DNA of 64,000 nt from Pseudomonas fulva NBRC 16637 = DSM 17717 (lineage in GTDB: Bacteria; Pseudomonadota; Gammaproteobacteria; Pseudomonadales; Pseudomonadaceae). The stretch spans positions 1-64,000 of the forward strand of contig NZ_BBIQ01000006.1 in the NCBI RefSeq assembly GCF_000730565.1, written 5' to 3'. This document shows, one piece after another, positions 1 to 9,194 of this stretch; position 1 is the stretch's first letter, and the number at the start of each line of letters is the position of its first letter. The notes below the pieces were generated by a model. The model searched no databases. It was given only the letters and a program-made list of their open reading frames with translations, and was not told the origin of the DNA. The translations under genes and the position numbers were made by a program.

Positions 1-41
1 CCCACAGTAGATCCCGGTAGCTTTCGAATAAGCAAATCCCT

Positions 42-87
42 GTAGGAGCGGCCTTGTGCCGCGATGGGCCGCACAGCGGCCCAGGCG
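42..87. repeat. REP element (putida type)
   Basis: The stretch begins GTAGGAGCGGCC and continues with GCGATGGGCCGC and AGCGGCCC, the conserved blocks of the Pseudomonas putida REP family. Similar blocks recur near 13745, 39646, 39715, 53219 and 63141. It lies in the 3' flank of glyA, a usual position for such elements. Confidence 0.75.
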
Positions 88-126
88 GTCTTCATCCCGG
101 ACTCGACGGCACAGCAAACCCAGCAA

Positions 127-153
127 CAAAAAAGGGCTGCCAGGCAGCCCTTT
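127..153 (-). terminator. Rho-independent terminator of the glyA operon
   Basis: Read on the minus strand, AAAGGGCTGCC and GGCAGCCCTTT form a perfect 11-bp stem with a one-base nominal loop, followed by a T run (the A run at 127-133 on the plus strand). It lies about 60 bases past the glyA stop and probably ends the serC-to-glyA transcript. Confidence 0.8.
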
Positions 154-215
154 CACACAGGTCAAAAAACCTGCCTCAAACACCCCGATACCGCCGGTGC
201 CAGGCCCCCATCCTC

Positions 216-1481
216 TCAACCATAAACCGGATACCGACGGCACAGCGCAACCACCTGCTCACGCACATGGTGCCCCACCTCGTCACTGCGCCCGGTTTCC
301 AGGGCATCGAGCACATCACACAGCCACCCCGCCACCTGCTCGCACGCCTCTACATCAAACCCACGCGTGGTCACCGCCGGTGTACCGATGCGCAGCCCCG
401 AGGTCACGAACGGCGAACGCGGGTCGTTGGGCACCGAGTTCTTGTTGGCCGTGATATAGGCGCTGCTCAAGGCCGCATCGGCTTCCTTACCCGTGTAGGG
501 CTTGGCCGACAGGTCGATCAGCATCATGTGGTTGTCGGTCCCGTCCGACACGATCTTGTACCCGCGCGCCTGCAACACTTTGGCCATGGCCCGGGCATTG
601 GTCACCACCTGGGTCTGGTAACTGCGAAATGCCGGCGACAGCGCTTCCTTGAAGGCCACGGCCTTGGCCGCGATCTGGTGCATCAGTGGGCCACCCTGGA
701 CACCCGGGAATACCGCCGAGTCGAGCTTCTTGTAGAAACTTTCGTCCTGCCCCTTGGACAGGATCAGGCCGCCGCGCGGGCCGCGCAGGGTCTTGTGGGT
801 GGTGCTGGTGACCACATGGGCGTGGGGCAGCGGGTCTGGGTATTCGCCTGCGGCAACCAGCCCGGCCACGTGGGCCATGTCCACCCAGAAGATCGCCCCG
901 ACCTTGTCGGCGATGCTGCGCATGCGTGCCCAGTCCTTGTAGCGCGAGTAGGCCGAGAAACCACCGATGAGCATCTTCGGACGGGTTTCCAGCGCGATGC
1001 GCTCCATCTCGTCATAGTCGAGAAAGCCCGTTTCAGGGTCCAGGCCGTAGGGCACGATCTTGTAGTGGCGGCCCGAGAAGTTGGCCGGGTTGCCGTGGGT
1101 CAGGTGCCCGCCCTGGGCCAGGTTCATGCCCATCACGGTGTCGCCTGGCTGGATCAGCGCCAGGAACACCGCCGCGTTGGCCTGGGCGCCGGCGTGGGGC
1201 TGCACGTTGGCGTAGTCGCAGTTGAACAGGGCCTTGACCCGCTCGATGGCCAGGCTTTCGGCCACGTCCACGTATTCGCAGCCACTGTAGTAGCGCTTGC
1301 CGGGATAGCCTTCGGCGTACTTGTTGGTGAGCACCGTGCTCTGGATCTGCATCACCAAGGGGCTTGCATAGTTTTCCGAGGCGATCAGCTCGATGTGGTC
1401 TTCCTGGCGATTCACTTCGTTGCGAATCGAGGCGCGCAGCTCTGGATCGAAGGCGTTGAGGGTCAGCGTCGAGTCGTACAT
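216..1481 (-). CDS. glyA: Serine hydroxymethyltransferase, catalytically intact
   Basis: This 421-residue protein is a full-length SHMT, which interconverts serine and glycine with tetrahydrofolate as one-carbon carrier, in the cytoplasm. The N-terminal IELIASEN block, the [12 protein letters not shown] block near residue 54, Asp201/His204 in VDMAHVAG, and the PLP lysine Lys230 in [13 protein letters not shown] are all present. It is the last gene of a leftward operon with an aminotransferase, a YggS-type protein, a BenE carrier and SerC, 23 bases after the aminotransferase. Pseudomonads usually carry more than one glyA, so this may be a dedicated copy serving the locus rather than the housekeeping enzyme; that is inference. 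Compare the lysine-less paralogue at 7639-8937. Confidence 0.93.
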   Translation of the reverse strand: MYDSTLTLNAFDPELRASIRNEVNRQEDHIELIASENYASPLVMQIQSTVLTNKYAEGYPGKRYYSGCEYVDVAESLAIERVKALFNCDYANVQPHAGAQANAAVFLALIQPGDTVMGMNLAQGGHLTHGNPANFSGRHYKIVPYGLDPETGFLDYDEMERIALETRPKMLIGGFSAYSRYKDWARMRSIADKVGAIFWVDMAHVAGLVAAGEYPDPLPHAHVVTSTTHKTLRGPRGGLILSKGQDESFYKKLDSAVFPGVQGGPLMHQIAAKAVAFKEALSPAFRSYQTQVVTNARAMAKVLQARGYKIVSDGTDNHMMLIDLSAKPYTGKEADAALSSAYITANKNSVPNDPRSPFVTSGLRIGTPAVTTRGFDVEACEQVAGWLCDVLDALETGRSDEVGHHVREQVVALCRRYPVYG

Positions 1482-1504
1482 GGGTTAAGCGTCCTTGTTC
1501 TGAA

Positions 1505-2686
1505 TCAGGCTTGGGGTGACAGCAAGCGGGTGAGGCGTGCAGCGATGTCGTCAATCTGCGTCTCGGAGCAGATCAGGGGTGGCAGCAGGCGCACGGTGGT
1601 ACCGCGGGTGACGGTGATCAGCAGGTGTTGCTCGTCCCGGGCCCGGTCCACCAGCTCGGCGCAGGGGCGGCTGAGCTCGATGCCGACCATCAGGCCCAGG
1701 CCGCGCACCGACACCACTTCAGGGTGCCCGCCCAGCGCCAGTTGCAAGGCCGCCAGCAAACGCTGGCCCAGCACCGCAGCACGCTGCGGCAGCTGATCGC
1801 GCTGCATGATGTCCACCACCGTGCAGCCCACGCGGCAAGCCAGCGGGTTGCCGCCGAAGGTGGAGGCATGGTGGCCGGGGGAAAACAGCTCGGCGGCCTT
1901 GCCTCGGGCCAGGCACGCGCCGATGGGGAAGCCATTGCCCAGGGCCTTGGCCAGGGTGATGACGTCGGGCTCGATGCCGGCGTGCTGGAAACCGAACCAG
2001 GTGCCGGTACGGCCCATGCCGGTCTGCACCTCGTCGATCATCATCAGCCAGTCGTGCGCGTCGCACAGCTGGCGCAGCGCTTGCAGATAGCCCGCCGATG
2101 CCGGGTGCACACCGCCCTCGCCCTGCACGGGCTCGACCAGCACGGCCACCACGTTGGGCGAATTGGCCGCCACCTGGCGCACCGCCTCGATGTCATCGTA
2201 GGGCACGCGGATGAAGCCTGGCATCAGCGGCTCGAAACCGCGGTGAACGGCCGGGTTGCCGGTGGCGGCCAGGGTTGCCAGGGTACGCCCATGGAAGCTG
2301 TTTTCCATCACCAGCACCTGGGGTTGGGCAACGCTCCGGGCCGTGGCGTGCAAGCGCGCCAGCTTGAGCGCGGCCTCGTTGGCCTCGGCGCCGGAGTTGC
2401 AGAAGAACGCCCGCTCCATGCCCGAGGGCCGGCACAGGCGCTCGCCTAGCTGTTCCTGCCATGGGATACGAAACATGTTGGTGGTGTGCAGCAGCACGTC
2501 GGCCTGTTCGGCCAGGGCCGAGGCGATCTCGGGGTTGGCGTGCCCCAGGCTGGTCACGGCCACCCCGGCGATGGCATCGAGGTACTCGACCCCGTGCGAA
2601 TCCCACAACAAGGCGCCCTGGCCCCGGCTGAACGCAACTGGTTGGCGGGCTGAGGTGTGCATGAGGTAAGCGGGAGCAGCAGACAT
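1505..2686 (-). CDS. Class III aminotransferase, acetylornithine aminotransferase-like
   Basis: The 393-residue product is a fold-type I, class III PLP aminotransferase of the ArgD/ornithine aminotransferase type. FCNSGAEANEAALK near residue 95 is the phosphate-binding region, IDEVQTGMGRTG (Asp218) contacts the pyridine ring, and Lys247 in TLAKALGNG is the Schiff-base lysine. The start is ATG at 2686, preceded by AGGAA at good spacing; an upstream TTG at 2713 would overlap the previous gene and is less likely. It lies between the YggS-type gene and glyA in one operon. ArgD itself works in arginine synthesis, but the setting among serine and glycine enzymes and a MocR regulator suggests a pathway-specific omega- or alpha-amino substrate. 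The substrate cannot be read from the sequence. Confidence 0.85.
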   Translation of the reverse strand: MSAAPAYLMHTSARQPVAFSRGQGALLWDSHGVEYLDAIAGVAVTSLGHANPEIASALAEQADVLLHTTNMFRIPWQEQLGERLCRPSGMERAFFCNSGAEANEAALKLARLHATARSVAQPQVLVMENSFHGRTLATLAATGNPAVHRGFEPLMPGFIRVPYDDIEAVRQVAANSPNVVAVLVEPVQGEGGVHPASAGYLQALRQLCDAHDWLMMIDEVQTGMGRTGTWFGFQHAGIEPDVITLAKALGNGFPIGACLARGKAAELFSPGHHASTFGGNPLACRVGCTVVDIMQRDQLPQRAAVLGQRLLAALQLALGGHPEVVSVRGLGLMVGIELSRPCAELVDRARDEQHLLITVTRGTTVRLLPPLICSETQIDDIAARLTRLLSPQA

Positions 2687-2709
2687 TGCAGGTTTCCTGT
2701 ACAGAGTGG

Positions 2710-3552
2710 TCAATGGCTGGTGGCCAGCGACGGAGTAGCGTCCGGGTGCGGCGCGGCATCGGCGGTGGGCCAGTAGTAGGCATCGGGCATGGCGCGGGCG
2801 CCGAAGATCGCCTGGCCGACGCGCACCACCGTGGCGCCCTCCTCGATGGCCACTTCGAAATCACCCGACATGCCCATCGACAGCTCCTGCAACGACACCC
2901 CTTCAGGCGCAGTGGCGCGCAGCTGGTCGCGCAGCTCACGCAGCAACACGAAGCACGGGCGTACCCGCGCGGCGTCGGCCGAAAACAGCGCCAGGGTCAT
3001 CAGGCCGCGCACACGCAGCGCCGGGAACGCTGGCAGCGCCTGTAGAAACGCCGCCACGTCATCGGGTACCAGCCCGTACTTGCTGGCCTCGCCCGAGGTG
3101 TTGACCTGGACGAACACATCCATCTGCCGCCCTTCGATGCGCAGCCGGCGGTCCAGCACCTCGGCCACGCGCAGGCTATCCAGCGCCTGGAACTCACTGG
3201 CAAAACGCGCCACCTGCTTGGCCTTGTTGGTCTGCAAGTGGCCGATCACCGACCACTGCAAGTCCTGCAGGTCGGCCATGGCTTCCCACTTGCGCTGGGC
3301 CTCCTGCACCTTGTTCTCGCCCAGCAGGCGGCAACCGGCGGCATAGGCCAGGCGCAGGTGGGCTTCGTCGAAGGTCTTGCTGACCGGCAGCAGGCGCACT
3401 TCGGCCGGGTCTCGCCCGACCCGCTCGCAGGCCCGGGCGATGCGCTCATGCACGGCGGCCAGGTTGCGACGAAAATCCTCGACGGTGTTGGCCTGCGGGT
3501 AGCGGCCATGGCGCGCATGCAGGGTGGTGAGGTCTTCGGCGTACTCGGTCAT
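2710..3552 (-). CDS. YggS/PROSC-family PLP-binding protein
   Basis: This 280-residue protein is a PLP homeostasis protein of the YggS (PLPHP) family, with a single alanine-racemase-like barrel and no known catalysis. The PLP lysine is Lys59 in LLPVSKT, followed by LLGENKVQEA and IGHLQTNKAKQVAR, and a C-terminal LSMGMSGDFEVAIEEGAT phosphate-binding segment. It has about 20 extra N-terminal residues compared with the usual ~230-residue form. The start codon overlaps the benE stop (TGATG), so translation is probably coupled. Housekeeping yggS normally lies with proC and pilT. A second copy among five PLP-type genes suggests a role in supplying or buffering PLP for this locus (inference). Confidence 0.88.
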   Translation of the reverse strand: MTEYAEDLTTLHARHGRYPQANTVEDFRRNLAAVHERIARACERVGRDPAEVRLLPVSKTFDEAHLRLAYAAGCRLLGENKVQEAQRKWEAMADLQDLQWSVIGHLQTNKAKQVARFASEFQALDSLRVAEVLDRRLRIEGRQMDVFVQVNTSGEASKYGLVPDDVAAFLQALPAFPALRVRGLMTLALFSADAARVRPCFVLLRELRDQLRATAPEGVSLQELSMGMSGDFEVAIEEGATVVRVGQAIFGARAMPDAYYWPTADAAPHPDATPSLATSH

Positions 3553-4799
3553 CAATTCGTCGCTCCTTTGGTGGGCACTGCTGCCGGTTCTGCCTGGGCG
3601 GCCTTGGCCCGGCGTGGCAGGCGACCGTTGAGCACGGCGTAGGCCACAAGGCCGATCACCAGCCCCCAGAACGCACCGCCGATGCCCAGCAGGGTGATGT
3701 TGGCCGCACAGGCCAGGAAGGTGATCAACGACGCCTCGCGCGCTTTTGCATCGAGCATGGCGTTGGCCAGGCTGCCGCCGATGGTGCCCAGCAGGGCCAG
3801 CCCCGCCAGGGTGGTGATGAAGGTGGCCGGGAAGGCCATGAACACCGCCGCCAGCGTCACCCCGAAAATGCCCACCAGGATGTAGAAGATGCCGGCGGCC
3901 ACACCGGCCACCCAGCGCTTGGACGGGTCTTCGGACGCTTCCTTGCCGGTGCAGATGGCAGCGGTGATGGCGGCGATGTTGAAGGCGTGGGAGCCGAACG
4001 GCGCCATCAACAGCGAGCCCAGCCCGGTGATGCCGAGGATCGGGTTGGCACTGGTGCGGAACCCGTCGTTGCGCAACACCAGCATGCCGGGCATGTACTG
4101 GCCGGTCAGGGTGATCAGAAACAGCGGCAGCGCCACGCTCAGCAGTGCGTTGAGCGAGAACTCGGGGCGGGTGAATACCGGCGTGGCGAATGCCAGGGAC
4201 AGCCCAGCGAAATCGACCCGGCCCTGCATCACCAGGTACACCAGCCCCAGCACCAGGATGCCCACCACGGCGTAGCGAGCGCTCAGGCGCTTGAACACGA
4301 TGTACGCCCCGATCAGCAGCCCGACCAGCAACGGGTCGACGCTCATGCTGGCGAAAGCGCCGATACCGAACTGCAACAGGATGCCGGCCAGCAGGCCCGC
4401 GGCCACCCCGGGCGGAATCAGGCGCACGGCCTTTTCGAAGTAACCCGAGACGCCCAACAGCACGAAGGCCACCGCCGACACCATGTACGCCCCCACCGCC
4501 TCGGCGTAGGGCGTGGTGGCCAGGGCCACGATCAGGAACGCCGCCGCCGGCGTGGACCAGGCGGTGATGATCGGCTCGCGGCTGACCCAGCTGAGCAGCA
4601 GCCCGGTCACGCCCACGCCGATGGACACCGACCACACCCACGAGGCGGTCAGCTCGGGGCTGAGCCCTGCAACCTTGGCAGCCTGGAACACCAGGATGAA
4701 AGTGCCGCCATAGTTGACGATCACCGAAATGAGCCCGGCCACCACCGGGTGCAGCAGGTCCTGCAGGCGCAGGGGCGAGGGGGTACGAGTAGATGACAT
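3552..4799 (-). CDS. BenE-family benzoate/H+ symporter-like membrane transporter
   Basis: The 415-residue product is a multi-helix inner-membrane protein of the BenE/YdcO family. It shows the family pattern of around twelve hydrophobic segments and the conserved stretches WSTPAAAFL and FGSHAFNIAAITAAICTG. ATG 4799 is preceded by AAGGAG at about 9 bases; longer forms starting upstream lack hydrophobic or conserved content. BenE proteins import benzoate-like acids, but no aromatic catabolic genes are nearby. Here it may move a substrate or product of the surrounding amino-acid pathway. It sits between serC (119-base gap) and the YggS-type gene (overlap). Confidence 0.88.
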   Translation of the reverse strand: MSSTRTPSPLRLQDLLHPVVAGLISVIVNYGGTFILVFQAAKVAGLSPELTASWVWSVSIGVGVTGLLLSWVSREPIITAWSTPAAAFLIVALATTPYAEAVGAYMVSAVAFVLLGVSGYFEKAVRLIPPGVAAGLLAGILLQFGIGAFASMSVDPLLVGLLIGAYIVFKRLSARYAVVGILVLGLVYLVMQGRVDFAGLSLAFATPVFTRPEFSLNALLSVALPLFLITLTGQYMPGMLVLRNDGFRTSANPILGITGLGSLLMAPFGSHAFNIAAITAAICTGKEASEDPSKRWVAGVAAGIFYILVGIFGVTLAAVFMAFPATFITTLAGLALLGTIGGSLANAMLDAKAREASLITFLACAANITLLGIGGAFWGLVIGLVAYAVLNGRLPRRAKAAQAEPAAVPTKGATN

Positions 4800-4918
4800 A
4801 GGTCTTGGCTCCTTGCTAGACGCTGTATCCGGCTGCGGTAGGCAGTCATTTATAGCCGCAGATTGGCTGGTTTTACCCCGACGCTTCACCGGGGCAGACC
4901 AGACCACTTTCAGTGCGC

Positions 4919-6001
4919 TCAACCGTACCTGCGGGCGAACGCCCCCATGAACTCGCACAGGGCGGCCACCGCTTCGACGGAGATGGCGTTGTACAGGCTG
5001 GCGCGAATGCCGCCGACGCTGGCGTGGCCCTTCAGGCCATGCAGCCCGGCCGCCTCGGCCTCGCGCAGGAAGACCGCTTGAAGTGCGTCATCGGCCAGCC
5101 GGAACGGCACGTTGTTGATCGAGCGATAGGCCGGCTGCACCGGGTTGCGGTAGAAGCCGTCGCTGCCGTCGAGGGTTTCGTACAGCAGGCTGGCTTTGGT
5201 CTGGTTGCGCTGGTGCAGCACCTGCAAGCCCCCGCTGCGCTTGATCCACTGCAACGTCAGGCCGGTCAGGTACCAGGGGAAGGTGGCGGGCGTGTTGAGC
5301 ATCGACTGGGCATCGCTGATGCGCGCGTAGTTGAGGATGTCCGGGGTGAACCCATGGCAGCGATCCAGCAGCGCCGGGTCCATGATGACCACCGTCAGCC
5401 CAGCCACGCCCATGTTCTTCTGGGCGGCGGCATACACCAGGCCATGGCGTGCGATGTCGATGGGCTTGGACAGCAGGCTCGAACAGGCATCGCACACCAG
5501 CGGCGCCTCGCTGGCGGGCGCTTCGGTGAACTGCACGCCGTGCACGGTTTCGTTCTCGGTGTAGTGCAGGTAGGCCGCCTTGGGGTTCAGCTGCCAGTGC
5601 GCGACCGCCGGCACCCGGTCAAAGCCGGTGCCCTGGGCACTGGCGACCACGCGCACTTCGCCATACTGGCGCGCCGCCTCGATCGCCTTGCCCGACCACA
5701 ACCCGGTGTGCAGGTAGTCCACGCTGCCGTTGTCCCCGGCCAGGTTCATGGGCACCTGGGCGAACTGCAACGAAGCGCCGCCCTGCACGAACAGCACGCG
5801 GTAATGCGCCGGCACCTCCAGCAGCTCGCGCAGGTCGGCCTCGGTCTGCTCGGCAATGGCGCGGAAGATGGGCGAGCGGTGGCTCATCTCCATGATGGAC
5901 ATGCCCGTGCCGGCAAAATCGTGGAACTCGTCGTACGCCTGGTTGAGCACTTCCAGGGGGACTGCGGTGGGGCCTGCGCTGAAATTGTGTGACCGTGCCA
6001 T
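4919..6001 (-). CDS. serC: Phosphoserine aminotransferase (SerC-type)
   Basis: The 360-residue protein matches SerC across its length, which transfers the amino group from glutamate to 3-phosphohydroxypyruvate. The N-terminus NFSAGPTAVP, the MSIMEMSHRSP block, FVQGGASLQF and the PLP lysine Lys195 in YAAAQKNMGVAG are visible. It opens the leftward operon and faces the MocR regulator across 131 bases. The normal serC of pseudomonads lies with gyrA, pheA and hisC, none of which is here, so this is probably a second copy that feeds serine or a phosphoserine-like intermediate to the locus. The copy-number statement is family knowledge, not something this window proves. Confidence 0.9.
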   Translation of the reverse strand: MARSHNFSAGPTAVPLEVLNQAYDEFHDFAGTGMSIMEMSHRSPIFRAIAEQTEADLRELLEVPAHYRVLFVQGGASLQFAQVPMNLAGDNGSVDYLHTGLWSGKAIEAARQYGEVRVVASAQGTGFDRVPAVAHWQLNPKAAYLHYTENETVHGVQFTEAPASEAPLVCDACSSLLSKPIDIARHGLVYAAAQKNMGVAGLTVVIMDPALLDRCHGFTPDILNYARISDAQSMLNTPATFPWYLTGLTLQWIKRSGGLQVLHQRNQTKASLLYETLDGSDGFYRNPVQPAYRSINNVPFRLADDALQAVFLREAEAAGLHGLKGHASVGGIRASLYNAISVEAVAALCEFMGAFARRYG

Positions 6002-6086
6002 GGTGGGTGGGCTCCTGTGCGTGAACGCGCCGACGCGGTGAATACCAGGCCAGGCCTGGGTGGCGAAGGCCGGAGTCTACGGATAA

Positions 6087-6116
6087 ACTGGCCTGCCCTT
6101 ACCTGCCAGTTCATGG
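6087..6116. promoter_or_regulatory. Possible MocR operator between serC and mocR
   Basis: ACTGGCCTGCCCTTACCTGCC lies in the divergent serC/mocR intergenic region. The core CTGGCCT (6088-6094), followed a few bases later by TGCC, recurs at 9104-9110 upstream of the SHMT-like gene and the MFS gene. MocR regulators often bind spaced direct repeats beside their own gene. The match is short, so this is tentative. Confidence 0.25.
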
Positions 6117-6132
6117 ATGGAGAGCAGACCAC

Positions 6133-7629
6133 ATGGCGAAGACCTTCGCGCTGGACACCCTGAAGATTCGGCTCAACGACGCCGAGTTTCAGCTGCTGGA
6201 CCTGCACCAGCGCATCCAGCGCGCCTTGCGTGCGTTGATCCTGGATGGCGCGCTGGGCCCGAGCCTGAAACTGCCCTCCACCCGTGCGCTGTCCAAGTCT
6301 CTGGGCTGCGCCCGCGATACCGTCGAAAACGCCTACGTGCAGCTGCACCGGGACGGTTTCATCGTGCGCCGCGGCGGCGCGGGCAGCTACGTGTGCGACA
6401 CGGTGGGCGCCGAATTGCGCGGAGCCGGCCCACGCCGGCAACGGACCCAGGAGGTGCGGCGCAGCGTGGTCGCGCCCGGCGCCGAACTCAGCCAGCGCGG
6501 GCGCATGATCTTCGAGACAGGCGGCGTGCGTGACCAGCAAGTGATCAAGGCCTTCGCCACCGGCCTGCCGGAAACCCGCAGCTTCCCCACCGACGTCTGG
6601 GAGCGGCTGCAGCGCCAGGTGGTCAAGGATTATCGCGCCAGCGTCCTGCTGCACGGTGACCCGCAAGGCGCCGAACCCCTGCGCAAGGCCATCGCCACCT
6701 ACCTGAACCTCGAACGCGGGGCCACGTGCACCCCCGACCAGGTGCTGGTGCTCAGCAGTACGCGTCAGGCGTTGTACCTGTGCGCGCAATTGCTGGTAGA
6801 TGCCGGCAAACCCATCCTGCTGGAAAACCCCGGCTACTACGGCGCCCGCAAGGCGTTCGCCATCGCCGAAACCAAGGTGTTGCCCATCGACGTGGACGAA
6901 CGGGGCATCCGCACCGACCTGCTGTTCGCCGACCGCAGCGGCGCCAACTGCGTGTACGTCACCCCCTCGCACCAGTACCCCACAGGCGCGACCCTGCCCC
7001 TGGAGCGCCGGCTGGAGCTGATCAACTGGGCCGCGCAGAAAGCCAAGTGGATCATCGAAGACGACTACGACAGCGAGTTTCACTACGACGGCCAGCCCAC
7101 CGCCTGCGTGCAGGGCCTGGACCGCTACCAGCGCACCCTGTACATCGGCACCTTCAGCAAGACCCTCTACCCTGGCCTGCGCATGGGCTACATCGTGCTG
7201 CCGCCCGAACTGGTCAAGCCCTTCGCCTATGCCCGCAGCATGATGGATGGCCACACCCCGCAGACCTTGCAGCTGACCCTGGCGCGCTTCATGGAGGACG
7301 GGCACTACAACGCCCACGTGCGTGCCATGCGCAAGTTGTACGCCGGGCGCCGGGCGGTGATGCACGATGCCATCGCCAAGTACCTGAGCCCGGTGGTCAC
7401 CGCCCACCTGCCGCCAGGTGGCTTGCAGATCCCCTGCCTGCTCAAGCCAGGCTGGTCCGAAGAAAAGACCATTCGCCAGGCGGCCACGGCCGGCGTGCAG
7501 CTGTCGGGCCTGAGCAGCCTGTACCTGGGCGAGCCGCAGACCCACGGCTGGCTGCTGGGGTATTCCTCGCTCACAGCCTATGAGATCGAAGCGGCCATGC
7601 TGCGCCTGGCCAACGCCCTCAAGCTTTGA
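6133..7629 (+). CDS. MocR/PdxR-family transcriptional regulator (GntR HTH plus aminotransferase-like domain)
   Basis: The 498-residue protein has an N-terminal GntR winged helix (residues ~20-90, LKLPSTRALSKSLGCARDTV and FIVRRGGAGSYV) joined to a fold-type I aminotransferase-like effector domain. The PLP lysine is Lys343 in TFSKTLYPGLRMGY, with an EDDYDSEFHYDG block just before it. MocR proteins use PLP or a PLP-amino acid adduct as ligand, which fits a locus full of PLP enzymes. It is divergent from serC and is followed, tail to tail after 9 bases, by the SHMT-like gene. It probably controls the leftward operon and perhaps the rightward one (inference). Confidence 0.92.
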   Translation: MAKTFALDTLKIRLNDAEFQLLDLHQRIQRALRALILDGALGPSLKLPSTRALSKSLGCARDTVENAYVQLHRDGFIVRRGGAGSYVCDTVGAELRGAGPRRQRTQEVRRSVVAPGAELSQRGRMIFETGGVRDQQVIKAFATGLPETRSFPTDVWERLQRQVVKDYRASVLLHGDPQGAEPLRKAIATYLNLERGATCTPDQVLVLSSTRQALYLCAQLLVDAGKPILLENPGYYGARKAFAIAETKVLPIDVDERGIRTDLLFADRSGANCVYVTPSHQYPTGATLPLERRLELINWAAQKAKWIIEDDYDSEFHYDGQPTACVQGLDRYQRTLYIGTFSKTLYPGLRMGYIVLPPELVKPFAYARSMMDGHTPQTLQLTLARFMEDGHYNAHVRAMRKLYAGRRAVMHDAIAKYLSPVVTAHLPPGGLQIPCLLKPGWSEEKTIRQAATAGVQLSGLSSLYLGEPQTHGWLLGYSSLTAYEIEAAMLRLANALKL

Positions 7630-7638
7630 GCGCCGGGT

Positions 7639-8937
7639 TCAGTAAGGCAGCTTGAAACGCCGGGTCAGGTCGAAGATGCCCTCGCGGATCGAGCGCTCGG
7701 TGCGGCTGTCCATGGCACCGCTGCGCACGCCCCCGAGCATGGCCAGGATCATGTCCCCGATCTCGCGGAACTCATCCTCGCCCATGCCCCGGGAGGTACA
7801 GGCCGCACTGCCCAGGCGAATGCCCGAGGTGACGCTGGACTTGACCTCGTCACCGGGCACGACGTTACGGTTCACGGTGATGCCGACCGCCTCCAGCGCA
7901 CCCTCGGCGGCGTTGCCGGCAAGGCCCCAGGGGCGCAGGTCGATCACCCCCAGGTGGCAGTCCGTGCCGCCCGACACCACCAGCAAGCCACCTTCGGCCA
8001 GCCGCCCGCACAAGGCCCGGGCATTGGCCACCACCGCATGGGCGTAGGGGCCAAAACCCGGTTGCAGCGCCTCGCCCAGCGCCACCGCCTTGGCCGCGAC
8101 CGTGTGCATCAGTGCAGCGCCCTGCAGGCCGGGGAACACCGCCGCGTTGATCCTGCGCGCCAGGGTTTGATCGTTGCACAGGATCATCCCTCCGCGCGGG
8201 CCGCGCAGGGTCGCGTGGGTGCTCAGCGTGGTGACGTGGGCATGGGGCACTGGCGAGGGATAGGCGCCGCCTGCGACCAGCCCGGCGACGTGGGCGATGT
8301 CGGCCATCAGATACGCCCCCACCTCGTCGGCAATGGCGCGGAAACGGGCGAAATCCAGCGCGCGTGAATACGCCGACGCCCCGGCGATGATCAGCCGTGG
8401 CCGCTCACGACGGGCAATCTGCGCCACCTGGTCCATGTCGACCCGGTGCGTCAGCGGGTGCACACCGTAGCTGACCGCCTGGAACCAACGCCCGGACACG
8501 TTGAACGCCGCGCCGTGGGACAGGTGCCCGCCCGACTTCAGGTCCAGCCCGAGGATCTTGTCCTCCGGCTCCAGCAGCGCCAGGAACACCGCCTGGTTGG
8601 CCTGGTTGCCGGAGTGAGGCTGCACGTTGGCATAGCTGCAATCGAACAGCAGCCGGGCCCGCTCGGTGGCCAGGTCCTCGACCACATCCACATTGCCACA
8701 GCTGGCGTAATAGCGTCGCCCCGGGTACCCCTCGGCGTACTTGTTGGTCAGCACCGACCCTTGGGCCTCGAGCACGGCGCGGCTGACCACGTTCTCGGCG
8801 GCGATCAGCTCGATGGACTGCACCTGGCGCAACCGCTCGGCATCGATGGCGGTCCACACCTCGCTGTCCACCTGCGGCAGCGCAGCGGCACTGATGCCCG
8901 GCAGCGCGTGGCCCTCTTTATAAGCGAAATGCGGCAT
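7639..8937 (-). CDS. SHMT paralogue lacking the catalytic lysine
   Basis: The 432-residue protein aligns with SHMT from IELIAAEN to the C-terminus and keeps [12 protein letters not shown] and MADIAHVAG (Asp213, His216). At the PLP-lysine position the sequence reads [12 protein letters not shown]: Ala242 stands where GlyA at 216-1481 has Lys230. The codon is GCG on the coding strand, at about 8212 in the window. The N-terminal serine of IASEN is also alanine. The frame is open and the rest is well conserved, so this is not a decayed gene. Without the Schiff-base lysine, normal SHMT turnover is unlikely. It could bind PLP or a preformed aldimine, act as a regulatory or scaffold partner, or pair with GlyA. 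It stands alone between mocR and the MFS gene, divergent from the latter. Confidence 0.88.
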   Translation of the reverse strand: MPHFAYKEGHALPGISAAALPQVDSEVWTAIDAERLRQVQSIELIAAENVVSRAVLEAQGSVLTNKYAEGYPGRRYYASCGNVDVVEDLATERARLLFDCSYANVQPHSGNQANQAVFLALLEPEDKILGLDLKSGGHLSHGAAFNVSGRWFQAVSYGVHPLTHRVDMDQVAQIARRERPRLIIAGASAYSRALDFARFRAIADEVGAYLMADIAHVAGLVAGGAYPSPVPHAHVTTLSTHATLRGPRGGMILCNDQTLARRINAAVFPGLQGAALMHTVAAKAVALGEALQPGFGPYAHAVVANARALCGRLAEGGLLVVSGGTDCHLGVIDLRPWGLAGNAAEGALEAVGITVNRNVVPGDEVKSSVTSGIRLGSAACTSRGMGEDEFREIGDMILAMLGGVRSGAMDSRTERSIREGIFDLTRRFKLPY

Positions 8938-9102
8938 GTGTACTCCTTGGTCTGAACGCCGGCGACAACCGCACTACCCTAGCGGCCTGCGGCGCCTGCG
9001 ACCGTACCGGTTGCCCGCGCTGTTGCAGACCACCTGGCTTGGCCCGGCAAGCAGGCGTCTGGCCTGGGCATGCCAGAACGGGCGAAAGATGGGCCAAAGC
9101 GG

Positions 9103-9127
9103 TCTGGCCTATTGCCACTAATTGGAC
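9103..9127. promoter_or_regulatory. Possible second MocR-type site
   Basis: TCTGGCCTATTGCCACTAAT lies in the 257-base divergent region between the SHMT-like gene and the MFS gene. It shares CTGGCCT and a nearby TGCC with the site upstream of mocR. This is a short similarity only. Confidence 0.22.
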
Positions 9128-9194
9128 TACCCGACAAGACCAAAGCCTCATTAAGCTCTGCGCCGACTCAGCTCATGCCCCTACAGGTTTCACC

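Noticed and set aside
54-1796. Long plus-strand open frame of 580 codons
   Set aside because: It is antisense to glyA and the aminotransferase, both with full family motifs. High GC content opens such shadow frames; it has no motif of its own.
7639-8937. Decayed glyA pseudogene
   Set aside because: The frame is intact and most active-site blocks are conserved; only the lysine and one serine are replaced, which looks like a functional change rather than decay.
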